Shown here: positions 1 through 6,175 of the stretch, one piece after another
How the letters are laid out: each line of letters opens with the position of its first letter
How positions within the stretch are numbered: position 1 is the first letter of the stretch
Source: Bacteroidota bacterium
GTDB taxonomy: Bacteria; Bacteroidota; Bacteroidia; Bacteroidales; VadinHA17
DNA length: 9,781 nucleotides
Direction: 5' to 3'
NCBI GenBank assembly: GCA_023430725.1
Contig: JAEYZD010000010.1
Location: 1-9,781 of the forward strand
The notes under the pieces: generated by a model
Seen by the model: the letters and a program-made list of their open reading frames with translations, nothing else
Database searches by the model: none
What the model was told of the DNA's origin: nothing
Translations under genes and position numbers: made by a program

Positions 1-1247
1 CCGCCGGAGTGATCTTTGACACAGTCCTGGGCATCAGCTTTGAGCTCACGTCCGACCGGCGCCGGATCGGTACAGGGCCTTCGATCATCTACTCAGGCGA
101 GAAGGTAAAGGACCAGTTTGTTATTCGCCCGTCGGGACTGCTTTCTGATACCGGCGTATCCTTTCCTGATCCGGTTGTCTCCTTTGCTGACGGCATGCCC
201 CTGCTCTATTCATCTGATGACGGAACCATCCCGTTTGATCTCTTTTCGGCGGTATTCTACATGCTGTCGAGGTACGAGGAGTATCATCCTTTTGCACCCG
301 ATGTCCACGGCAGGTTCCGGGGATCAGGCTCGCTTGCCGGGCGTAACGGATTTCTCCGTCAGCCTGTTGTTGAGATCTGGGCAAGATATCTCGCCGGTGA
401 GCTTGTAAAGCGTTTCCCGGTTCTGACCATCAGGCATAACGAGTACAGCTCGCTTGTCACTGTGGATGTTGATCAGCCCTTTGCCTATCGCAGCCGGGGG
501 TTCCTCCGCAGTGTCGGAGGGCTGATGAAGGGGCTTACCGGAACCGGGGCAAAGCCTTCCGAGCGGCTGAAGACGATGACGGGGGGAAAGGATGACCCGT
601 ATGACAGTTTCGGATGGATCGAAGAGCAATTGCGAAATTCCGGCAGCAATGCCCTGTTTTTCTTCCCCACGGGAGATCAGGGTGAGTATGACCACAATCC
701 TCCCCACAGGGATCATGATTACGGGGAGATAATCAGGAAATATGACAGCCTCTTCGGCAGCGGTCTGCACCCTTCATATCGCTCTGCGGGAAGGGCAAAG
801 CTGCTCAGAACGGAGGCGGAGCGTTACAGAAACATTACCGGCCATTATCCCGACAAGGCCCGGCAGCACTGGCTCCTGTTGAGCATCCCTGAGACCTACC
901 AGGCCTGGGAAGAAGCAGGCATAACGCATGACTATACGATGGGATTCAGTGATGAGCCCGGCTTCAGGGCCGGCATAGCCAGGCCGTTCCCGTTCTACGA
1001 TCTTTCCAGGGAAAGGAGAACCGGAATCACGGTCGTCCCCTTCCAGGTGATGGACGGCACCCTGAGGCAGTACATGCATCTAAGCCCTGACAGCGCCATC
1101 GGGGTGATTGAGGAACTCATTACTGCCACGCGGAAGGTTGGAGGACTTTTCGTCGCGATCTGGCACAACACCTCCCTGAACGAAGGCAACGGGTGGGAGG
1201 GATGGAGACGCGTCTTCCTTGAAATGCTCTCAATGCAGAAGGGATGA
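1..1247 (+). CDS. Polysaccharide deacetylase-like protein with DUF7033-type N-terminus, 5' end outside window
   Basis: Probably acts on envelope or exported polysaccharide; the exact reaction is unknown. The frame is open to the left edge. A GTG lies at 9, but the text around it (ending ILGIEF-like 'VLGISFELTSD') is the inside of the N-terminal domain in relatives I know, so the true start is probably about 20 codons further upstream. Counting from that GTG, residues 1-145 form the DUF7033-like domain, with the signature LSRYEEYHPF at 87-96 and GFLRQPVVEIWA at 114-125. A NodB-like part follows: VTVDVDQPFAY (150-160), FFFPTGDQGEYD (217-228), GLHPSY (252-257), RQHWL (285-289), DYTMGF (308-313), GFRAG (318-322), VMDGTL (347-352) and IWHN (384-387). 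The classical TFDDG and HxxxH motifs are not present in standard form, so deacetylase activity is inferred from family only. The stop overlaps the next gene by four bases (ATGA), suggesting coupled translation. Family call is firm, function is not. Confidence 0.85.
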   Translation, partial: AGVIFDTVLGISFELTSDRRRIGTGPSIIYSGEKVKDQFVIRPSGLLSDTGVSFPDPVVSFADGMPLLYSSDDGTIPFDLFSAVFYMLSRYEEYHPFAPDVHGRFRGSGSLAGRNGFLRQPVVEIWARYLAGELVKRFPVLTIRHNEYSSLVTVDVDQPFAYRSRGFLRSVGGLMKGLTGTGAKPSERLKTMTGGKDDPYDSFGWIEEQLRNSGSNALFFFPTGDQGEYDHNPPHRDHDYGEIIRKYDSLFGSGLHPSYRSAGRAKLLRTEAERYRNITGHYPDKARQHWLLLSIPETYQAWEEAGITHDYTMGFSDEPGFRAGIARPFPFYDLSRERRTGITVVPFQVMDGTLRQYMHLSPDSAIGVIEELITATRKVGGLFVAIWHNTSLNEGNGWEGWRRVFLEMLSMQKG

Positions 1248-2149
1248 TAAACTATCTGAGAAATTCAGAGATAGACAGGGCGAAGTGGGACGGGTGTCTG
1301 AAGGAGATCCCGTTTGTCCGGCCCTATGCCTGGTCATGGTATCTGGATATCATGGCTCCAGGCTGGGATGCGCTTGTTGATGATGATTACCTTTCTGTCT
1401 TTCCGCTGCCGCGAAAGAAGAAATTCGGATTCAGCTACATTGCCACGCCGGTCTTCCTGCAGCAACTGGGGCTATTTACTCCCGACGGCGACCGGCAAAG
1501 GATTGCAGAGGAGTTTGTCTCTTTCATCCCGGAGTTCTACAGGCTGACTGACCTTTGCATAGGGCAGGAGGTGAAGGTGCCCGGATACACTCTTACTCCC
1601 AGGTACAATTATGAGCTGAAGCTTGACAGGCCATACGGAGATCTGTGGCTCAGCTACATGAGTGACTGCCGCAGAAATATCAATATCGCACGCCGCTATC
1701 CGCAGGAAATTGTTGAAGATGTTATGCCCGGGGAGATAATCAGCCTGTTCCGAAACAATACGGCTGCAAGGGCAGGGGTGATCAGGAGCAGCAGTTACAG
1801 TGGGCTTCACCGTCTGATGGATAACTGTGTCCGGAACGGCACCGGCAGGCTTCTCGGGGTCAGATCACCAAAAGGGAAGCTGCTCTGGGGAATGTTTGTG
1901 ATTGAGATGCACGGGCGGACCACAATGCTCTTCACTGCGGGCAGCAGGAAGAGCCGCGAACTGAGGACATCATATATTGCAATAGATCATCTCATCAGGA
2001 CCTGCGCCGGAACAGGACAGGTTCTTGATTTTGCGGGCTCAACAGTTCCTTCCGTTGCTATCTTCATGCGGTCTTTCGGAGGCGAGAGAACCACATACTG
2101 GCGTCTCTGCCGTAACACCCTCCCCTGGCCTGTCAGGATATTCAAATAA
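1244..2149 (+). CDS. FemAB/GNAT-like acyltransferase, function unknown
   Basis: A 301-residue soluble protein without signal peptide or membrane segment. It resembles the FemAB/GNAT-like acyltransferases of Bacteroidota that often follow DUF7033 polysaccharide deacetylase genes. Visible marks are an aromatic N-terminal part (PYAWSWYLDIMAPGWDAL, 27-44), a block with basic residues LWLSYMSDCRRNINIARR (134-151) like the 'RR.I..A' region of FemAB proteins, a beta/alpha acyl-CoA-fold-like stretch GRLLGVRSPKGKLLWGMFVI (201-220), and the C-terminal RSFGGERTTYW (276-286), which matches the usual 'FGA...Y' ending of GNAT relatives. The ATG sits in the stop codon of the upstream gene, so the two are surely in one operon and probably modify the same polymer or precursor. 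Substrate and donor cannot be read from the sequence. The stop TAA touches the stop of the convergent ftsE. Gene certain; fold likely; activity inferred. Confidence 0.75.
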   Translation: MINYLRNSEIDRAKWDGCLKEIPFVRPYAWSWYLDIMAPGWDALVDDDYLSVFPLPRKKKFGFSYIATPVFLQQLGLFTPDGDRQRIAEEFVSFIPEFYRLTDLCIGQEVKVPGYTLTPRYNYELKLDRPYGDLWLSYMSDCRRNINIARRYPQEIVEDVMPGEIISLFRNNTAARAGVIRSSSYSGLHRLMDNCVRNGTGRLLGVRSPKGKLLWGMFVIEMHGRTTMLFTAGSRKSRELRTSYIAIDHLIRTCAGTGQVLDFAGSTVPSVAIFMRSFGGERTTYWRLCRNTLPWPVRIFK

Positions 2150-2866
2150 TCAGAATAGCAGTTCTATGACCTGGTCTCCCGTATTTGACTCGGTCAGTTT
2201 CCCGTCTTCGCAGCGCAGTGTCCGTTCAGGAAATTTCTTTACCAGGGAGTGCTTATGGGTTGACATTATGACTGCCCTGCCGGTATTGCTTATGTTTTTA
2301 AGGAGTATGTGAATCTCTTCTGATGTCTCCGGATCGAGATTGCCGGTCGGCTCATCGGCAAGTATTATCTCCGGGTCATTGAGCAGGGCGCGCGCTATGA
2401 CAACCCTCTGCTGCTCGCCGCCCGAGAGCTGGTGAGGCATCTTGAATCCCTTGTTCTGCAGTCCCACCTTACCCAGAACCTCTGTGATCCGTTGTTCGAC
2501 GGCTGTCTTGTTGGTCCATCCTGTGGCCCGCAAGGCAAACTCAAGGTTGTCATGCACCGACCTGTCGGTAAGCAGCTGAAAATCCTGGAATACAATGCCG
2601 AGTTTTCTTCTCAGCAGGGGAACCTCCCTCTTTTTGAGTGTCCTCAGGTTGAATCCTGCCACCCGTCCTTCGCCGTCAGTGAGCGGCAACTGGGCATTGA
2701 GAGTACGTATCAGGGAAGTCTTGCCGCTGCCAACCCTTCCGACCAGGTAGACGAATTCACCCTTGTCTACTTTCAGATTGACGTCTGAGAGCACCATATG
2801 ATCCTGCTGCATGATCGTGCAACCATTCAGTTCAATTATCGTATCTAGAGGTATGTGCTCTTCCAT
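2150..2866 (-). CDS. ftsE: Cell-division ABC transporter ATP-binding protein FtsE
   Basis: ATPase that with the membrane protein FtsX activates peptidoglycan hydrolysis at the division site; it sits on the cytoplasmic face. From the ATG at 2866 it has 238 residues, the usual FtsE size. All ABC motifs are intact: Walker A GRVGSGKTS (43-51), Q-loop VFQDFQLLTDRSV (92-104, FtsE-like), signature LSGGEQQ (147-153), Walker B IILADEP with D171 and E172, D-loop GNLDP, and H-loop H204. An in-frame TTG at 2905 would add 13 residues (LILFYFAQKPF-), but these fall in AT-rich DNA that looks like the promoter and have no counterpart in relatives, so I chose the ATG. No strong Shine-Dalgarno precedes it. There is no ftsX beside it; in Bacteroidota the two genes are commonly apart. 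The alternative, a LolD/MacB-type ATPase, is less likely because of the Q-loop text and the absence of a permease neighbour. Confidence 0.88.
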   Translation of the reverse strand: MEEHIPLDTIIELNGCTIMQQDHMVLSDVNLKVDKGEFVYLVGRVGSGKTSLIRTLNAQLPLTDGEGRVAGFNLRTLKKREVPLLRRKLGIVFQDFQLLTDRSVHDNLEFALRATGWTNKTAVEQRITEVLGKVGLQNKGFKMPHQLSGGEQQRVVIARALLNDPEIILADEPTGNLDPETSEEIHILLKNISNTGRAVIMSTHKHSLVKKFPERTLRCEDGKLTESNTGDQVIELLF

Positions 2867-3090
2867 CCGGAACGGTTTTTGTGCAAAATAAAAAAGAATT
2901 AACAATCAGTAGCCTGTATGTTGATAAAATGAGGAATCAGGGAATTTTCCGCAGGTATTATAATCGTATTTTTACCGGGGACGAAAATGCGCTGAAAAGA
3001 TTACGCAATAATTTGTTAATAAGTTGATTGGATGCAGGGTTTGCCAGCGGGCGTATTTCTGTCCGGAGTGGATTATGAAAGGATAAAGTT
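2867..3090. promoter_or_regulatory. Divergent intergenic region between ftsE and the TPR operon
   Basis: This AT-rich 224-bp gap must contain outward promoters for both sides. On the plus strand the best Bacteroidota-type -7 candidate is TATTTTTA at 2967-2974 (one mismatch to TAnnTTTG). TTTT at 2945-2948 lies 18 bp before it, inside the small inverted repeat GGAA-TT-TTCC at 2941-2950. A second, poorer candidate is TAATTTG at 3009-3015. Neither is convincing alone. A three-codon ATG-AAA-GGA-TAA at 3075-3086 precedes the TPR start and is probably chance. No RNA gene or small protein is supported here. Confidence 0.4.
2884..2891 (-). promoter_or_regulatory. Candidate -7 box for ftsE
   Basis: Read on the minus strand the bases are TTATTTTG, seven of eight matching the Bacteroidota consensus TAnnTTTG. 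It lies 17 bases before the chosen ATG at 2866, so a transcript would have a very short leader. No clear -33 TTTG is visible at the expected distance. Its presence is one reason to reject the upstream TTG start, but it is weak evidence. Confidence 0.25.
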
Positions 3091-6000
3091 ATGAACAGGA
3101 AGATATTGATGGTTTTGGCGGTCTCACTCATGGCAGCGGGAGCCACTGTGAAGGGACAGGTCTCATTCACAGGGGAGGAGATGACTTCACTGCTGAACAG
3201 CGGTTATGAGATGTTTGGGAAGGCAAAATATGCCACCGCGGTAAGCCTGTTTGACAAATGGCTGGAGTCAGAGAAAGAGGGGAACAAGCTTCAGCGGGCC
3301 GATGCCGAGTATCATGCTGCTCTGGCCTCGATGAGGCTGATGAGCCCTGATGCGGAGTTCCGGATGGAGCAGTTCATCACCGGCAACAGCGAGAGTCCCA
3401 TGCTCAACAATGCCAGGTTCGAGTCGGGCCGGTACTGCTACCAGCAGCGGAATTATGCCTGTGCTATCGAATGGTTTGAGCAGACTGACCGCAATATGCT
3501 GTCAGACAAGGAGTATCCGGAGTATATCTTCAAACTGGGCTACTCTCATTACAGGAGGGGTGACACCAAAAGGGCACAGATGTTCTTTGGTGAGCTGATT
3601 GACGCTGAGACTGACTTTACCCCTCCGGCAATCTACTATTACTCGGCCATTGCGTACGAAAACGGCTACTACAGCACTGCCCTCGGCGGATTTGAGAAGC
3701 TGAAGGGGGATGAGACCTTCGGAAGCATCGTCCCCTTTTACATAACCCAGATCTACTACATCGACAAGAACTATGACGGGATTTTGGAGATGGCGCCGTC
3801 ACTGATCGAACAGGCAGGCAAGACCAGGGAGACGGAACTGTACCGCTTCATCGGGGATGCCTATTTCCAGAAGGGAAATTACAGCGAAGCGATCCCGTAC
3901 CTTGAGAAGTTCATAAGCAATACGAAGCTGAGCGACAGGAACGACAAATATGAGCTTGCCTACAGTTACTACCAGACCGGTGCCTTTGAACAGGCCACCA
4001 GGCTCTTCAATGAGGTTGTGGGCCGCAGTGATATCCTTACTCAGAATGCGTATTTCATGCTCGGATCCTGTTATCTGAGGGCGGATGACAAGAAAAAGGC
4101 GCAGATGGCTTTTTCGGCGGCTGCCGGAATGACCCATGATCCCGGGGTCCAGGAAGAGGCACTATTCAACTTTGCAAAGCTGGCGTATGAAAACTCTTAT
4201 GCCCCGTTCGGGGAGGGGATTGACGCACTCCACAACTACATCCAGAGATACCCGAACTCAGAGAATGTTTCCGAGGCCTATGACTATCTAATCTCGGCTT
4301 ACATGAGGCTCAAAAACTACCAGGCAGCGATAAGCTCCCTGGAGAAGATCAGCAGCAAGGACAGCAGGCTTCGCGAGGCTTATCAGAAAGTCACCTATTA
4401 CAGGGGGGTGGAGCAGTTCCGTAACAAGCAGTATGCTGATGCAGCCGCAATGTTTGACAAATCGCTGCTCTACAAGGAAATGAATGCTGACCTGATGGCA
4501 CAGGCCCTGTACTGGAGAGGTGAGTCAAACTACCGTCTCGGCAGGAATGATGCAGCCGTCACTGACTGGGAAAATTTCCGGAAGCTTCCCGGCGCCTCCT
4601 CTATGCCTGAGTATGAGCTGATCGACTACAACCTGGGTTACGTATGGTACAATTCAGGTGACTATGCGAGAGCCCTTTCACACTTCACTGCGTTCAACAG
4701 CAGGGTTGATGCACAGGCCAGGCCTGAGATTGCGGTTGACACCCGGAACAGGATTGCGGACTGTTACTACATCAGGGCAGATTATTCCTCTGCAATTGCC
4801 AATTATGACAAGGTGATTGACTACGGCAGGATTGATGCCGACTATGCAATGTTTCAGAAAGGGTTTGCCCAGGGGCTCAGCAATGATAACCAGGCCAAGA
4901 TTTCCACCCTCACCGGGCTTGTTAACAGGTTCCCGAAATCAGCCTACGTTCCCAATGCCCTTTTTGAGAGAGGCAGGGCCTATGTGGCAGTTAATCAGCC
5001 TTCGCGCGGCGAAGCTGACTTCATAAATATAATTGCCTGGTACACAAGCAGCCAGTTTGTACCGCCTTCAATTGTACAGCTCGGTCTGATTTATTACAAC
5101 GCCGGTGAAAATGAAAAAGCTATCACCCAGTTCAAGAAGGTAATAGAGAACTACAGAAACACACCGGAGGCACGCAACGCAGTCAACGGCCTGAGGAATG
5201 CCTATACTGACATGGATGATGTCGAGTCCTACTTCGTCTATATGAAGAACATCGGGGGGCTTGGTGACATCGAGGCCACAACGCGTGACTCCATGACCTA
5301 CACCGCAGGGGAGAACCAGTATATCAAGGGCAATTGCGACAGGTCATCCGAGATTTTCCGGAACTACCTGAAAGAGTTTCCTTCAGGCAGTTTTGCCACG
5401 AATGCCAGGTTCTACCTTGCCGACTGCCTTAACAGGTCCGGAAAGAGTGACGAAGCTCTGGATCTTTATCTTAAAGTCATAGACGTTGGCAACAATCAGT
5501 TCATGGAGCAGTCATTGCTGGGGGCTGCCTCAATTACATTCGGCAAGGCTGATTATAATGGATCATGGAGGCTTTATGAGCGGCTTGGCCGGGAGGCTTC
5601 AAATCCGTCCAACCTCCTCTTTGCCTGGCTCGGGATGATGCGTTCGGCCTCCGCACTGCAGGATGATGAGAGGGTGATTGCATCGGCTGAACTTGTTCTT
5701 GGAGCTGAAAAACTGACAGAGGAGCTTGCCCGCGAAGCTACATTCCTGACTGCAAAAGCCAACCAGCGGCTTGGCAATAATGCCGATGCCCTCGACGACT
5801 ACCGCAGGGTGGCTCAGGAAGTGGCAACAGCATACGGTGCCGAGTCGAAGTATCGTGTTGCAGAACTGCTCTGGATCTCAGGAGATATCAGCGGTGCTGA
5901 GGCGGAAGCCAATCAGTTTGTTGACATGAGCTCGCCGCATGCCTACTGGACGGGAAAGACATTCCTGCTGCTGTCAGATATTGCGGTTAAGAAGGGAGAT

Positions 6001-6141
6001 ACCTTCCAGGCGAAAGCCACACTGCAGAGCCTGATCGATTATTATACGATTAAGGATGACGGGATCATTGAAGAGGCGAAGACCAAGCTTTCGGCGCTCA
6101 ATGCCGGCAGTTCAGCATCCGCGGAGGCCCCTGCAAACTGA
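3091..6141 (+). CDS. Large exported tetratricopeptide-repeat protein (about 24 TPRs)
   Basis: Probably a periplasmic scaffold; no enzymatic domain is visible. The 1016 residues begin with a signal peptide, MNRK followed by a hydrophobic stretch ILMVLAVSLMAAGA, with likely cleavage after VKG at 22. There is no lipobox cysteine, so it should be a soluble secreted protein and not a lipoprotein. From about residue 35 to 1000 I count about 24 TPR-like helix pairs. Clear ones include LGYSHYRRGDTKRAQMFF, IGDAYFQKGNYSEAIPYLEK, LGYVWYNSGDYARALSHF, LGLIYYNAGENEKAITQFKK and LADCLNRSGKSDEALDLY; several belong to the BamD/YbgF-like TPR_6 type with a 'FP.S' turn (RFPKSAYV, EFPSGSFA). Near residues 711-745 a non-TPR linker (YFVYMKNIGGLGD...RDSMTY) recurs in related Bacteroidota proteins. 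Weak AAAGGA seven bases before the ATG supports the start. It is followed after 34 bases by a barrel gene, its presumed partner. Protein family sure, role unknown. Confidence 0.88.
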   Translation: MNRKILMVLAVSLMAAGATVKGQVSFTGEEMTSLLNSGYEMFGKAKYATAVSLFDKWLESEKEGNKLQRADAEYHAALASMRLMSPDAEFRMEQFITGNSESPMLNNARFESGRYCYQQRNYACAIEWFEQTDRNMLSDKEYPEYIFKLGYSHYRRGDTKRAQMFFGELIDAETDFTPPAIYYYSAIAYENGYYSTALGGFEKLKGDETFGSIVPFYITQIYYIDKNYDGILEMAPSLIEQAGKTRETELYRFIGDAYFQKGNYSEAIPYLEKFISNTKLSDRNDKYELAYSYYQTGAFEQATRLFNEVVGRSDILTQNAYFMLGSCYLRADDKKKAQMAFSAAAGMTHDPGVQEEALFNFAKLAYENSYAPFGEGIDALHNYIQRYPNSENVSEAYDYLISAYMRLKNYQAAISSLEKISSKDSRLREAYQKVTYYRGVEQFRNKQYADAAAMFDKSLLYKEMNADLMAQALYWRGESNYRLGRNDAAVTDWENFRKLPGASSMPEYELIDYNLGYVWYNSGDYARALSHFTAFNSRVDAQARPEIAVDTRNRIADCYYIRADYSSAIANYDKVIDYGRIDADYAMFQKGFAQGLSNDNQAKISTLTGLVNRFPKSAYVPNALFERGRAYVAVNQPSRGEADFINIIAWYTSSQFVPPSIVQLGLIYYNAGENEKAITQFKKVIENYRNTPEARNAVNGLRNAYTDMDDVESYFVYMKNIGGLGDIEATTRDSMTYTAGENQYIKGNCDRSSEIFRNYLKEFPSGSFATNARFYLADCLNRSGKSDEALDLYLKVIDVGNNQFMEQSLLGAASITFGKADYNGSWRLYERLGREASNPSNLLFAWLGMMRSASALQDDERVIASAELVLGAEKLTEELAREATFLTAKANQRLGNNADALDDYRRVAQEVATAYGAESKYRVAELLWISGDISGAEAEANQFVDMSSPHAYWTGKTFLLLSDIAVKKGDTFQAKATLQSLIDYYTIKDDGIIEEAKTKLSALNAGSSASAEAPAN

Positions 6142-6163
6142 ATCACATTTACTGATCAAACAG

Positions 6164-6169
6164 AAGGAG
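6164..6169 (+). promoter_or_regulatory. Shine-Dalgarno AAGGAG that fixes the barrel-gene start
   Basis: AAGGAG lies six bases before the ATG at 6176, an ideal spacing. It settles the start there and against an in-frame ATG at 6056, which would lie inside the TPR gene and place 40 basic, non-signal residues before the signal peptide. Such a strong site is uncommon in Bacteroidota, where many genes have none. Confidence 0.7.
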
Positions 6170-6175
6170 AAAGCA

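Noticed and set aside
324..770. 148-residue open frame on the minus strand inside the deacetylase-like gene
   Set aside because: The plus-strand frame has clear family motifs; the antisense frame has none and results from the codon bias.
2432..2788. 118-residue plus-strand open frame inside ftsE
   Set aside because: It is antisense to intact ABC ATPase motifs and its translation has no recognisable features.
2867..2905. TTG start at 2905 for ftsE
   Set aside because: The 13 added residues are encoded by AT-rich DNA with a promoter-like box and do not match FtsE N-termini; the ATG at 2866 gives the normal length.
3075..3086. Three-codon reading frame ATG-AAA-GGA-TAA just before the TPR gene
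   Set aside because: A frame this short arises easily by chance, and its AAAGGA also serves as the weak ribosome site of the real gene; no evidence for a regulatory leader peptide.
2958..3170. 70-residue minus-strand open frame crossing the TPR gene start
   Set aside because: It overlaps the signal-peptide codons of the TPR gene on the other strand and has no supporting start signals.
6056..6175. Upstream in-frame ATG that would extend the barrel protein by 40 residues
   Set aside because: It lies inside the TPR gene, adds basic non-signal sequence before an obvious signal peptide, and has no ribosome site, whereas the ATG at 6176 has AAGGAG at ideal spacing.
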